The notes: generated by a model from the letters alone, not told the origin. Positions 24,248-32,800 are shown, counted from the first letter of the stretch. The stretch is DNA of 64,000 nt from Pseudomonadota bacterium (GCA_023388075.1 JAEWGX010000098.1:15110-79109); one strand, 5' to 3'. Program-made: numbers and translations.

Positions 24248-25579
24248 ATGAGCGACAAGACCCGGACCCTCAACTCTCCCGATTCGCTCGACAACGACAT
24301 CTCGGCGCCGCGGCGCCGGCTGATCACCGGTACTGCCGTCGCCGGCGTGGCCGGCTTCTTCGGCCCCTGGAAGGTCCATCACGCGTGGGCGCAGGCGGCA
24401 CAGGCGAAGCCCCTGGTCATCGGCCTGACCATGGACGCGTCAGGCCAGTACGGTGCCAGCGGCGGCATGGAGCGCCTGGGCGCGATGATGGCCATCAAGG
24501 AGTTCAACGACAAGGGCGGAGTTCTCGGCCGCCGCATCGAGGCGATTCACATGGACACCGAGACCACGCCGGCGACGGGATCGCGCGTGGCCGAACGCAT
24601 GATCAGCCGTAACGATGCGGCCTTCCTCATCGGCGCGGTGCATTCGGGCGTGGCCAATGCCATCTCTCAGGTGGCGCAGAAGTACGGGTGCATTTTCCTC
24701 AACACCAACTCCAGCTCGCCCACCGAATCGGGCAAGGACTGCCACCGCGTCAAGTTCGTATGGGACGGCAACGGCACCAACTTCGCGCTGGCGATCGTCA
24801 AGAACGCGATCAAGGTCAACGGCAAGGACTGGGTGCTGATGACCAACGACTACGTCTGGGGCCACAACACCTCGAAGACGACGCGCGCCATCGTCGAGGC
24901 CAACGGCGGGCGCATCGTCGAGGAGCTGCTGGTGCCGCAGAACACGCGGGACTTCTCGTCCTTCCTGCTCAAGGTGCAGCAGCTCAAGCCCAACGTGGTG
25001 GCCACCGCCATCGGCGGCGACGACATCAAGGCGCTGCGCCAGCAGGTGGTGCAGCTCGGTCTGCAGCAGAAGATGGCCTGGGTCAACAACCAGCAGGACT
25101 GGCCGGACGTCTACGGCCTGGGGCCGGAGCAGATCTTCGGCGTGTTCGGCACCACCTGGTACTACCGGCTGGACCTGCCGGGCGTGAAGGAGTTCGTGGC
25201 CGCCTACCAGAAACAGTTCCCGGGGCAGCCGATCCGGGTGCCGGGCAACGTCTACTATAACGGCTACATGGCTACGCGCGAGCTGCTGCGTTGCGTGGAG
25301 GAAGCGGGCTCGACCAACAGCATCGCCGTGATCAAGAAGCTCGAGGGCCGAAAGATGACGGCGCGCGACCGCATGCAGCACTTCGACGCCTGGATCGATC
25401 CCGACACGCACCAGGTGCAGCAGACCATCTACATGGCCAGCTACAACGACAAGCCGGCGGAGAAGGACGACTTGTTCCGCATCCTCACCCAGGCCGAGCC
25501 CAAGGACGTGATCGACTCCGGCGCACGGACGAGCTGCAAGCTCGAAAGCTACGAGGCCACGCCGAGCTACGATCAGTAG
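24248..25579 (+). CDS. HAAT-family ABC transporter substrate-binding protein, Tat signal
   Basis: 443 residues from ATG 24248, chosen over ATG 24230 because GGAG precedes it at a workable distance. A twin-arginine signal is visible (APRRRLITGTAVAGVAGFF, then AHAWAQ-type cleavage near residue 48). The mature protein is a periplasmic type I binding fold: VIGLTMDASGQYGASGGMER, NDKGGVLGRRIEAIHMDTET, DWVLMTNDYVWGHN, KPNVVATAIGGDDI and YYNGYMATRELLRCVEEAG. Export by Tat suggests a protein that folds in the cytoplasm. It supplies LivH/LivM; its ligand is unknown. Confidence 0.88.
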   Translation: MSDKTRTLNSPDSLDNDISAPRRRLITGTAVAGVAGFFGPWKVHHAWAQAAQAKPLVIGLTMDASGQYGASGGMERLGAMMAIKEFNDKGGVLGRRIEAIHMDTETTPATGSRVAERMISRNDAAFLIGAVHSGVANAISQVAQKYGCIFLNTNSSSPTESGKDCHRVKFVWDGNGTNFALAIVKNAIKVNGKDWVLMTNDYVWGHNTSKTTRAIVEANGGRIVEELLVPQNTRDFSSFLLKVQQLKPNVVATAIGGDDIKALRQQVVQLGLQQKMAWVNNQQDWPDVYGLGPEQIFGVFGTTWYYRLDLPGVKEFVAAYQKQFPGQPIRVPGNVYYNGYMATRELLRCVEEAGSTNSIAVIKKLEGRKMTARDRMQHFDAWIDPDTHQVQQTIYMASYNDKPAEKDDLFRILTQAEPKDVIDSGARTSCKLESYEATPSYDQ

Positions 25580-25603
25580 GCGCCACATCGCTCCTGCTAG
25601 ACG

Positions 25604-26533
25604 ATGAACGCCGTGCTCGACCTGCTGCCACACCTCGTCAACGGCGTGTCGCTCGGCCTGCTGTTCGCGCTGATCGCGTTGGGCTTCATGCTCATCGTCG
25701 GCCTGATGGAGACCATCAACCTCGCGCACGGCTCGCTGTTCGCGCTGGGCATGTATGCCGCGCTGTCCGTCATGGTGCCTCAGCTGGGCTGGTTCCCCGC
25801 GGCGCAGGCCGCCTGGATCTCGCTGCCGGTCGGCACGCGATACTTCCTGGCGCTGCTCCTGGCACCGGTGCTGGTGGGGCTGTTCGGCCTGCTCCTCGAG
25901 CTGTGCCTGCGCCGCACCTACGGCCGCGACCCGCTGTACGGCCTGTTGCTGACCTTCGGTGCGGCACTGGTGATCGAGGAAGGGATCCGTGTGGTGTGGG
26001 GCTCCACCGAGAAGCAGCTGCCGCTGCCCGAGGCGATCTCGGGGGCCTTCGTCTTCGGCGAGCTGCTGTATTCGAAGTACCGGCTCTTCGCCACCGGCAT
26101 TGCCATCGTCGCCATCCTCGCGCTGTGGCTGTTCCTGGAGAAGACCCCCTACGGAGCCATCATCAAGGCCGGTGCGCACGATAGCGAGATGGTGCGCGCT
26201 CTGGGGATCAACCTGGGCCGGCTGCGTTCGGCGGTATTCGCGCTGGGCGTTGCACTGGCCGCGGTGGCCGGCGTGGTGATGGCGCCGATCTGGGGAATCC
26301 GCCCGCAGGTCGGCGTCGACGCGGTGGTGCCGGCGTTCCTGGTGATCGTGCTGGGAGGCGTCGGCTCGCTTTGGGGGGCGGTGATCGCCGGGCTGCTTGT
26401 CGGCCTGGTGATCGGGCTGACGGGGGCCTATGCCTCCGAATGGTCGCTGATGTCGATGTACCTGCTGTTCATCGCCGTGGTCACCTTCAGGGCGCGCGGG
26501 CTGTTCGGCAAGAAGAGCGTGTTGGACCTGTGA
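25604..26533 (+). CDS. livH: HAAT-family ABC transporter permease, LivH-type
   Basis: 309 residues with about eight membrane spans. LivH landmarks are NGVSLGLLFALIALGFMLIV, ETINLAHGSLFALGMYAALS, RRTYGRDPLYGLLLTFGAAL, TPYGAIIKAGAHDSEMVRAL (the ATPase-contact loop) and LVIVLGGVGSLWGAVIAGLL. It follows the binding protein by 24 bases and partners LivM, which is encoded on the opposite strand beyond the regulator. The stop codon overlaps a GTG that could start the short SDR remnant at 26530. Confidence 0.9.
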   Translation: MNAVLDLLPHLVNGVSLGLLFALIALGFMLIVGLMETINLAHGSLFALGMYAALSVMVPQLGWFPAAQAAWISLPVGTRYFLALLLAPVLVGLFGLLLELCLRRTYGRDPLYGLLLTFGAALVIEEGIRVVWGSTEKQLPLPEAISGAFVFGELLYSKYRLFATGIAIVAILALWLFLEKTPYGAIIKAGAHDSEMVRALGINLGRLRSAVFALGVALAAVAGVVMAPIWGIRPQVGVDAVVPAFLVIVLGGVGSLWGAVIAGLLVGLVIGLTGAYASEWSLMSMYLLFIAVVTFRARGLFGKKSVLDL

Positions 26534-26754
26534 GACCGCACCCGTTGCAGGGCAGCCCGGCCTACGTGCGCACGCCGATGGTCACCGAGCAGCTCGACGA
26601 GGCGCAGCGCCAGGCGCTGTTGACGCAGATTCCGATGGGGCGATTCTGTGAGCCGGAAGAGTTCGCGCACGTGGTCTGTTTCCTGGCCTCGCCGCTGTCG
26701 GGTTTCATCACCGGCGAGGTCATCGACCTCAACGGTGGCTTGTTGATGGATTGA
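26530..26754 (+). pseudogene. C-terminal remnant of a short-chain dehydrogenase/reductase
   Basis: A frame of 74 codons beginning at a GTG that overlaps the livH stop. The product matches only the last third of an SDR: YVRTPMVTEQLDEAQRQALL, then QIPMGRFCEPEEFAHVVCFL, ASPLSGFITGEVIDLNGGLL. The NAD-binding glycine motif and the Tyr-x3-Lys catalytic site are absent, so it cannot be an active SDR. It sits 6 bases before a full-length SDR gene but is not a copy of that gene's end, so it is the leftover of a second SDR. Probably a decayed gene retained in the operon. Confidence 0.75.
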
Positions 26755-26760
26755 TTCCCC

Positions 26761-27561
26761 ATGCATGACCTGTCCCCCGGCGCGTTGTTCGATCTGAAGA
26801 ACCGCGTGGCGTTCGTGCCAGGCGGCTACGGAGACATCGGCACTGCCATCGCCCGCGGCTTGGCGCTGGCCGGCGCTCGTGTGGCCGTGGCCGGGCGCAG
26901 CCTGGACAAGGCGCAAGCCCTCGCCGCGATCCTGCGCGACGAAGGCCATGACGCGCTGGGCCTGGCGATGGACGCGCACCGGGTCGATGACATCAGGCAG
27001 GCCGTGGACACCGTGGCGGCGCATTTCGGGCGGCTGGATCTCTTGGTGAACTGCGTGGGCATGCAGCGCGAGCAGCGGTTCGATGAGGTCAGCGAAGAGG
27101 CCTTCGACGAGCTGCTGCAGGTCAACGTGAAGGCAGCAATGTTCCTGGCGCAGGCCGCCGGGCGGCATCAGGTGGCCGCCGCGCAGGCCGGCCATGCGCC
27201 CGGGCGGCAGGTGCACATCCTGTCGGTGCGTGCCATGCTGGGCATGCGCGACCGCGGCTACTCGGCCTATTGCGCCACCAAGGGCGCGCTGGTGATGCTG
27301 ATCAGGCAGCATGCGGTGGAGCTGTCGGCGCATGGGATCTGCGTCAATGGCGTGGCGCCGACCGTCGTGCGTGGAACCATGGGCAGCCACTGGCTGGCCA
27401 ACCCGGCCACCCGCGATGCGCTGCTGCAACGCATTCCGCTTGGCCGCGTCGCCGAGCCAGCCGACGTGGTGGGCGCGACACTACTCTTCTGCAGCCCGGC
27501 CGCGGCCTTCGTCACGGGCCAGGTGCTCTACGTCGACGGCGGTCTTACGGCGACGCAGTAG
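26761..27561 (+). CDS. short-chain dehydrogenase/reductase
   Basis: 266 residues, full SDR length. Cofactor motif VPGGYGDIGTAIARGLALAG (the usual TGGxxGIG pattern modified), DAHR and NCVGMQREQRFDEV (NxxG-type strand 4), catalytic Ser in HILSVRAM and Tyr-x3-Lys in YSAYCATKGALVML, and a C-terminal FVTGQVLYVDGGLTATQ. An NAD(H) or NADP(H) oxidoreductase of alcohol or sugar groups. As the last gene of the rightward arm it probably oxidises the imported compound or an early intermediate. Convergent with guaA. Confidence 0.88.
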   Translation: MHDLSPGALFDLKNRVAFVPGGYGDIGTAIARGLALAGARVAVAGRSLDKAQALAAILRDEGHDALGLAMDAHRVDDIRQAVDTVAAHFGRLDLLVNCVGMQREQRFDEVSEEAFDELLQVNVKAAMFLAQAAGRHQVAAAQAGHAPGRQVHILSVRAMLGMRDRGYSAYCATKGALVMLIRQHAVELSAHGICVNGVAPTVVRGTMGSHWLANPATRDALLQRIPLGRVAEPADVVGATLLFCSPAAAFVTGQVLYVDGGLTATQ

Positions 27562-27591
27562 ACCGACTTGCCGCGTTCTCGTCCGTGACCG

Positions 27592-29214
27592 TCACTCCCA
27601 CTCGATCGTCGCCGGCGGTTTCCCGGAGATGTCGTACACCACCCGGTTGATCCCGCGCACCTCGTTGATGATGCGGCTGGACAGCCGCGCCAGCAGCGTG
27701 TGCGGCAACATCGCCCAGTGCGCCGTCATGAAGTCCTGCGTCTGCACGGCGCGCAGCGCGGTGACGTACTCGTAGGTTCGGCCATCGCCCATGACGCCCA
27801 CGGACTTGACCGGCAGGAACACCGCGAACGCCTGGGACGTGAGGTCGTACCAGGCCTTTCCGACGTCCTCCTCGGCAACCAGCCCGGCGGCGACGTCGGC
27901 CTGGGTGGCGACGGTGCCGCGCAGCTCCTCGATGAAGATCGCATCCGCCCGGCGCAGCAGGTCTGCATAGTCCCGCTTCACCTCGCCCAGGATGCGCACG
28001 CCGAGGCCCGGGCCGGGGAACGGATGGCGGTAGACCATCTCGCGCGGCAGGCCGAGCGCGACGCCGAGCTCGCGCACCTCGTCCTTGAAAAGGTCCCGCA
28101 GCGGCTCGAGCAGCTCGAGGTGCAGCGTCTCCGGCAGGCCGCCCACGTTGTGGTGCGACTTGATGGTCTTCGCCTTCTTGGTCTTGCCCCCGGCCGATTC
28201 GATCACGTCGGGATAGATGGTTCCCTGGGCGAGCCAGCGCGCGTCGGTGAGCTTGCCGGCCTCCTGCTGGAAGACGGTCACGAACTCGGCGCCGATCGCC
28301 TTGCGCTTGGCCTCCGGATCCGTGATGCCCGCGAGCCTGCCGAGGAACTTCTCGCTCGCGTCCACGTGGATGACCCGCACGCCGAGGTGGTCCGCGAAGG
28401 TCTTCATCACCTGCTCGGCTTCGTTCAGGCGAAGCAGCCCGTGGTCGACGAAGACGCACGTGAGCTGGTCGCCGATCGCCCGATGGATCAGCGCCGCCGC
28501 GACGGAGGAATCGACGCCGCCGGAGAGCCCCAGCACGACCCGGTCGCTGCCCACCTGCCGACGGATAGCGCCAACCGCGTCGTCGACGAAGTTTGGCATG
28601 GTCCAGTCGCCGTCGCAGCCGCAGATCTCGCGCACGAAGCGGCGCAGGATGATCTTGCCCTGGCGGGTGTGGGTCACCTCCGGATGGAACTGCACGCCGT
28701 AGAAGCCGCGGCCTTCGTCGGCCATGCCGGCGATGGGGCAGCTGGCGGTCTCGGCCATCAGCTTGAAGCCGGGAGGCAGCGCGGTGACCTTGTCGCCATG
28801 GCTCATCCAGACGTCCAGCAGCCCATGGCCTTCGGCGTTGGTGCGGTCCTCGATGCCGTCGAGCAGGCGCGTGTGGCCGCGCGCCCTCACCTCCGCGTAG
28901 CCGAACTCACGGTGATCGGAGTACTCCACCCTGCCGCCAAGCTGCTCGGCCATCGCCTGCATGCCGTAGCAGATGCCGAGCACCGGCACGCCGAGCTCGA
29001 ACACGTCACGCGCCGGCCGGATGGCATCGGCCTCATAGGCGGAGGCATGGCTGCCGGACAGGATGATGCCGCGGGCGCCGAACTCGCGGATGAAGGAGGC
29101 GTCGACGTCGCCCGGATGGATCTCGCAGTAGACGCGAGCCTCGCGCACGCGCCGGGCGATGAGCTGGGTGACCTGCGAGCCGTAGTCGAGGATCAGGATC
29201 TTCTGGTGGTGCAC
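27592..29214 (-). CDS. guaA: GMP synthase (glutamine-hydrolysing)
   Basis: 540 residues, slightly longer than the usual ~525. The N-terminal class I glutamine amidotransferase domain has the nucleophile Cys in VLGICYGMQAMAEQLGG and the His-Glu pair in GVQFHPEVTHT. The central ATP-pyrophosphatase domain has the PP-loop VLGLSGGVDSSVAAALIHRA. The C-terminal dimerisation domain ends in the typical PPATIEWE, with RHPFPGPGLGVRILGEV before it. It converts XMP to GMP with glutamine and ATP in the cytosol. The start lies 10 bases after the guaB stop, so guaB-guaA is one operon. Confidence 0.97.
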   Translation of the reverse strand: MHHQKILILDYGSQVTQLIARRVREARVYCEIHPGDVDASFIREFGARGIILSGSHASAYEADAIRPARDVFELGVPVLGICYGMQAMAEQLGGRVEYSDHREFGYAEVRARGHTRLLDGIEDRTNAEGHGLLDVWMSHGDKVTALPPGFKLMAETASCPIAGMADEGRGFYGVQFHPEVTHTRQGKIILRRFVREICGCDGDWTMPNFVDDAVGAIRRQVGSDRVVLGLSGGVDSSVAAALIHRAIGDQLTCVFVDHGLLRLNEAEQVMKTFADHLGVRVIHVDASEKFLGRLAGITDPEAKRKAIGAEFVTVFQQEAGKLTDARWLAQGTIYPDVIESAGGKTKKAKTIKSHHNVGGLPETLHLELLEPLRDLFKDEVRELGVALGLPREMVYRHPFPGPGLGVRILGEVKRDYADLLRRADAIFIEELRGTVATQADVAAGLVAEEDVGKAWYDLTSQAFAVFLPVKSVGVMGDGRTYEYVTALRAVQTQDFMTAHWAMLPHTLLARLSSRIINEVRGINRVVYDISGKPPATIEWE

Positions 29215-29224
29215 GGGGGCCCCG

Positions 29225-30685
29225 TCAGTCGACGTGGTAGTTGGGCGCCTCGCGCATGATCTGCACGTCGTGGACGTGTGATTCCCGCATGCCGGCGCTG
29301 CTGATCTCCATGAACTGCGCGTTGCGGTGCAGCTCCTCGATGGTGGCGCAGCCGCAGTAGCCCATGGCCGCCTTCACGCCGCCGCAGAGCTGGTAGACGA
29401 TGGGCACCACCGATCCCTTGTAGGGCACGCGGCCCTCGATGCCCTCGGGCACCATCTTCTCGGCCGCGCTGGAGGCATCCTGGAAGTAGCGGTCTGCGGC
29501 GCCGTCCTGCATCGCCCCGAGCGAGCCCATGCCGCGATAGGCCTTGTACGACCGGCCCTGGAACAGCATCACCTCGCCCGGCGCCTCTTCGGTGCCGGCG
29601 AACATCGAGCCGAGCATGACGCAGTCCGCGCCGGCGGCGAGCGCCTTGGCGACGTCGCCGGAATAGCGGATGCCGCCATCGCCGATCAACGGTACGCCCG
29701 TTCCTTCCAGGGCCTTGGCAACGTCATGGATGGCGGTGATCTGCGGCACGCCGACGCCGGCGACGATCCGCGTGGTGCAGATGGAGCCGGGCCCGATGCC
29801 GACCTTCACCGCATCGGCGCCGGCGTCGAGCAGCGCACGCGCGGCCGCGCCGGTGGCGATGTTGCCGGCGATGACCTGCAAATCGGGATGCTGGCGCTTG
29901 ATCCGGCGCACCCGCTCGATCACTCCGCGCGAGTGCCCATGGGCGGTGTCGACGACCACGACGTCGACGCCCGCGGCGACCAGGCGCTCCAGCCGCTCCT
30001 CGCTGTCGCCGCCGGTGCCGATCGCGGCACCGACGCGCAGCTTGCCGGCTTCGTCCTTGGATGCGTTCGGGTGCTCGGTGGACTTCAGGATGTCCTTCAC
30101 CGTCATGAGCCCGCGCAGCTCGAACGCGCCGTTGACCACCAGCACCCGTTCCAGGCGATGCTTGTGCATCAGCGCCTGCGCCTCGTCGATGGTGGCGCCC
30201 TCGCGCACGGTGATCAGCCGCTCCCGTGGCGTCATGATCGTGCCCACCGGCTCCCCGAGGCGGTGCTCGAAGCGCAGGTCCCGGTTGGTGACGATGCCGA
30301 CGACCTTCTTGCCGTCCACCACCGGCAGCCCGGAAATCTGGTGCTCGCGCGTGATGGCCATCACCTCGCGCACGGTCATGTCCGCGGTCACCGTGATGGG
30401 ATCCGCGACCACGCCGGACTCGAAGCGCTTCACCTTCGCGACCTCGGCCGCCTGATCCGCCGGCGGGAGATTCTTGTGGACGATCCCGATGCCGCCCTCC
30501 TGCGCCATGGCGATCGCCAGGGGACTTTCCGTGACGGTGTCCATCGCCGCCGAGACCAGCGGGATGCTGAGTTGGATCGTTCGGGTGAGCCGCGTTCGGA
30601 GGGACGCGTCGCGCGGCAGGAGCTCCGAGTATGCGGGGACGAGCAGGACGTCGTCGAACGTCAGAGCCTTCTTGGCCAGCTGCAT
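29225..30685 (-). CDS. guaB: inosine-5'-monophosphate dehydrogenase
   Basis: 486 residues from ATG 30685, the family's normal length. The TIM barrel is interrupted by two CBS domains (about residues 95-205; TVREVMAITREHQISGLPVV, and MTPRERLITVREGATIDEAQ). The active-site loop is GIGPGSICTTRIVAGVGVPQ with the catalytic Cys, followed by DGGIRYSGDVAKALAAGADC and the mobile flap MGSLGAMQDGAADRYFQDA. It oxidises IMP to XMP with NAD, the committed step of guanine nucleotide synthesis. A TATAAT at 30711-30716 and a GGATAGG site lead into it. Confidence 0.97.
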   Translation of the reverse strand: MQLAKKALTFDDVLLVPAYSELLPRDASLRTRLTRTIQLSIPLVSAAMDTVTESPLAIAMAQEGGIGIVHKNLPPADQAAEVAKVKRFESGVVADPITVTADMTVREVMAITREHQISGLPVVDGKKVVGIVTNRDLRFEHRLGEPVGTIMTPRERLITVREGATIDEAQALMHKHRLERVLVVNGAFELRGLMTVKDILKSTEHPNASKDEAGKLRVGAAIGTGGDSEERLERLVAAGVDVVVVDTAHGHSRGVIERVRRIKRQHPDLQVIAGNIATGAAARALLDAGADAVKVGIGPGSICTTRIVAGVGVPQITAIHDVAKALEGTGVPLIGDGGIRYSGDVAKALAAGADCVMLGSMFAGTEEAPGEVMLFQGRSYKAYRGMGSLGAMQDGAADRYFQDASSAAEKMVPEGIEGRVPYKGSVVPIVYQLCGGVKAAMGYCGCATIEELHRNAQFMEISSAGMRESHVHDVQIMREAPNYHVD

Positions 30686-30710
30686 GCAAGTACCTATCCG
30701 GCAAAGCGAC

Positions 30711-30716
30711 ATTATA
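30711..30716 (-). promoter_or_regulatory. -10 element of the guaB promoter
   Basis: A perfect TATAAT on the minus strand. Counting 7 bases on, transcription would start near 30704, giving a 5' leader of about 19 bases with GGATAGG as ribosome site before ATG 30685. No good -35 is seen at 16-18 bases, so another factor may help, or the call rests on the -10 alone. Confidence 0.5.
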
Positions 30717-30878
30717 GCGGCGCCAAGGGCGGGTCGGGCGGAGCCCGGCCCCGGGGGCATTCGAGGTCGCCGCACCGCCGGCAGCGCCGATCCGTCCGCC
30801 CGTCGGCATGCCCGATGCGGCCTGCCGGAGCCGCCCGGACAATGACGAGAGGCAAGGACACGCCCAAGGGCTGCCGAC

Positions 30879-31451
30879 ATGAACCGACGGAACAGATCAC
30901 TTCCGACCCCGCGCCCTGCCCGGATCGCGATCGCTGCGGCTGCCGCGCTTTCCCTCCTGGCGGCCGCGGCGGCGCAGGCGGCCCAGTATCAGTGGCGCGA
31001 CGGCAAGGGGCGCATGGTCTATTCGGACCTGCCGCCGCCCATTTCGGTCTCCCCCGACCGGATCATTCGCGCGCCATCGTTGCCCCAGGCCCGATCCGCG
31101 GAAACGCCGGCACCGTCGGCGGATGCGGATTCCGCCCCGAGCGCCGATGCCGCTGCAGGCGACGCGCCGGGTCAGGCTTCGGCCGCGCCCCTTTCCGCCG
31201 CCGAGCGCGAGATGGCCTGGCGCAAGCGCATGGACGAGCGCGCCGCCGCGGACAAGAAGGCGGCGGAGGAGTCCAGGCGCGCCATGGAGCTCGCCCAGGC
31301 GTGCAGCGATGCGCAGGCCGACATCCGGCTGCTCGAGAGTGGCCAGCGCATCCAGCGCGTCGGCACCACGGGCGAGCGGGAGTACCTCGGCGACGACGAG
31401 CGTCGCGAACGGCTTGCCAACGCCCGAAAGCGCGTGGGCGAGCGCTGCTAG
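30879..31451 (+). CDS. DUF4124-domain exported protein
   Basis: 190 residues. A signal peptide (IAIAAAAALSLLAAAAAQA) leads to the DUF4124 core at ~35-60, YQWRDGKGRMVYSDLPPP, whose Trp-x-Asp-x-x-Gly and Tyr-Ser-Asp pattern defines the family. An Ala/Pro/Ser-rich linker and a charged helical C-terminus (REMAWRKRMDERAAADKKAA, then DERRERLANARKRVGERC) follow. Family function unknown; proteins of this kind are periplasmic. It is divergent from guaB, and its stop overlaps the stop of rnfH by 4 bases (convergent). Confidence 0.8.
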   Translation: MNRRNRSLPTPRPARIAIAAAAALSLLAAAAAQAAQYQWRDGKGRMVYSDLPPPISVSPDRIIRAPSLPQARSAETPAPSADADSAPSADAAAGDAPGQASAAPLSAAEREMAWRKRMDERAAADKKAAEESRRAMELAQACSDAQADIRLLESGQRIQRVGTTGEREYLGDDERRERLANARKRVGERC

Positions 31452-31759
31452 CTTCCGGGCTCCCCGTCTCCCCTTCGCCGGCCGGCCCGTTCCGCGGCGA
31501 CCCGCTGCCGGCGCGCGGCTCGAGCGTCGGCCCGAACCGGCAGCACCATTTCCACGCGCGTGCCGTCGACCAGCCGATCGTCGAGCCATGCGCGACGACC
31601 ATGGCAGCTCAGCCCGAGCGATCCCGCCGTGATCCGCTCGGCCACGCCGGCGAATCCGGCCCCGTCGAGCAACTGCCGGATTGTCGTGCCTTCCGCGACC
31701 CGGTGCTGCTGCCGGTAGAGAGCCGTGCCTTCCTGCAGCACCGTCTCCACCCGGATCAT
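31448..31759 (-). CDS. rnfH: RnfH family protein
   Basis: 103 residues from ATG 31759. The fold is a ubiquitin-like beta-grasp: MIRVETVLQEGTALYRQQHR, VAEGTTIRQLLDGAGF, GSLGLSCHGRRAWLDDRLVD, GTRVEMVLPVRADARAARRQ. The last segment with LP.R.DP/ARxARR is the RnfH hallmark. In many proteobacteria it is encoded directly after ratA, as here, where its start overlaps the ratA stop (ATGA). The biochemical role is not settled. The very end is Arg-rich and overlaps the convergent DUF4124 gene. Confidence 0.88.
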   Translation of the reverse strand: MIRVETVLQEGTALYRQQHRVAEGTTIRQLLDGAGFAGVAERITAGSLGLSCHGRRAWLDDRLVDGTRVEMVLPVRADARAARRQRVAAERAGRRRGDGEPGS

Positions 31760-32193
31760 GGCTCGGAGGAGAGCGCCTCCGCCCGGCTCACGAACGCATC
31801 CACCATGGTCTGCGCGATCTGGTCGAATACCGGCCCGAGCAGACGCGCGACGAGGCCGCTGCGCATCTCGTAGTCCATCATGAGGTCCACCCGGCAGGCG
31901 TTGGGCGTGAGCGCCTTGAAGGTCCAGCGCCCCTGCAACCGGGAGAACGGGCCGTCGCGCAGCCTGAGCTCTATGCTCTCCGGTCGGTTGTGGCGGTTCT
32001 CCGTCGTGAAGGACTGCGAGAGGCCCCGATAGGCGATGCGGACGGTGGCGACCATCCCCTCGTCGCTGCTCTGGAGCACCTCGGTCCCGCCGCACCACGG
32101 CAGGAACTCGGGATAGGACGAGACGTCGGCCACCAGGTCGAACATGGCGGGGGCGGGGAACGGGACGAGGGCGCTTTTCTGGACGATAGGCAT
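31756..32193 (-). CDS. ratA: RatA/CoqO-like START-domain protein
   Basis: 145 residues from ATG 32193, preceded by GGTGA; upstream in-frame ATGs give a poorly conserved leader. The sequence follows the RatA/Coq10 pattern: MPIVQKSALVPFPAPAMFDL, VADVSSYPEFLPWCGGTEVL, LQGRWTFKALTPNACRVDLM, and RLLGPVFDQIAQTMVDAFVS. RatA was described as inhibiting 70S ribosome formation, while homologues bind ubiquinone; either role is possible. It is divergent from smpB, the standard arrangement in beta- and gammaproteobacteria. Confidence 0.9.
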   Translation of the reverse strand: MPIVQKSALVPFPAPAMFDLVADVSSYPEFLPWCGGTEVLQSSDEGMVATVRIAYRGLSQSFTTENRHNRPESIELRLRDGPFSRLQGRWTFKALTPNACRVDLMMDYEMRSGLVARLLGPVFDQIAQTMVDAFVSRAEALSSEP

Positions 32194-32326
32194 GTAGGTC
32201 ACCATCCTCGGATCCGGCTGGCGCCGCCTGGCCGGCGGCATCCACCCGTGCGAGGGGGGGCGCCACCGGCGCCCGGAGGGTTGGCCCCATAATCCGCTGG
32301 GTCGCGGTGAGAAAGTGTGGTTTCCA

Positions 32327-32788
32327 ATGAATCAGCGGTCGAGCATCACGGAGAACCGGAAGGCCGGCTTCAATTATTTCATCGAGGAGCGGCTCGAGGC
32401 GGGCATCGTCCTCGAAGGCTGGGAGGTCAAGGCGATCCGGGCCGGCCGGGCGCAGCTGAACGAGGCCTACGTGATTGTACGATCGGGCGAGCTGTTCCTG
32501 ATCGGCGCCCACATCTCCCCGCTGGTGGACGCATCCACCCATGTGAAGCCGGATCCGGTGCGCACCCGCAAGCTGCTGATGCGCGCGGAGGAGATCGAGA
32601 AGCTGATCGGGAAGGTCGAGCGCGCCGGCTACTCGCTGGTGCCGCTCGACCTGCACTACACGCGCGGCCGCATCAAGCTGGCGATGGGGCTCGCCAAGGG
32701 CAAGAAGCAGTTCGACAAGCGTGCGACCGAGAAGGAGAAGGACTGGAAGCGCGAGAAGAGCCGGCTGCTGAAGACCGCGAGCCGCTGA
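32327..32788 (+). CDS. smpB: SsrA-binding protein
   Basis: 153 residues from ATG 32327, giving the standard N-terminus MNQRSSITENRKAGFNYFIE. The OB-fold body (VLEGWEVKAIRAGRAQLNEA, FLIGAHISPLVDASTHVKPD) and the basic C-terminal tail (RGRIKLAMGLAKGKKQFDKR, then ATEKEKDWKREKSRLLKTAS) are complete. It binds tmRNA and carries it to stalled ribosomes for trans-translation. A CATAAT at 32288-32293 is a possible -10. No ssrA gene is in the window. Confidence 0.96.
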   Translation: MNQRSSITENRKAGFNYFIEERLEAGIVLEGWEVKAIRAGRAQLNEAYVIVRSGELFLIGAHISPLVDASTHVKPDPVRTRKLLMRAEEIEKLIGKVERAGYSLVPLDLHYTRGRIKLAMGLAKGKKQFDKRATEKEKDWKREKSRLLKTASR

Positions 32789-32800
32789 CGCCGCGCGGCC

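Noticed and set aside
17092..27561. Calling the whole transporter a branched-chain amino acid system
   Set aside because: Only the protein family supports it; the neighbouring enzymes point to sugar-acid or cyclitol substrates, so the name was kept to the family level.
27700..29259. A 519-codon frame antisense to guaA
   Set aside because: His/Arg/Gly-biased composition typical of GC-rich shadow frames; no domain.
29327..31873. An 848-codon plus-strand frame across guaB and the DUF4124 gene
   Set aside because: It is antisense to guaB and then out of frame with the exported DUF4124 protein; no family match is visible.
32258..32274. GGGCGCC/GGCGCCC hairpin between ratA and smpB
   Set aside because: It lies in a divergent promoter gap with no T-run, and such GC palindromes recur by chance in this composition.
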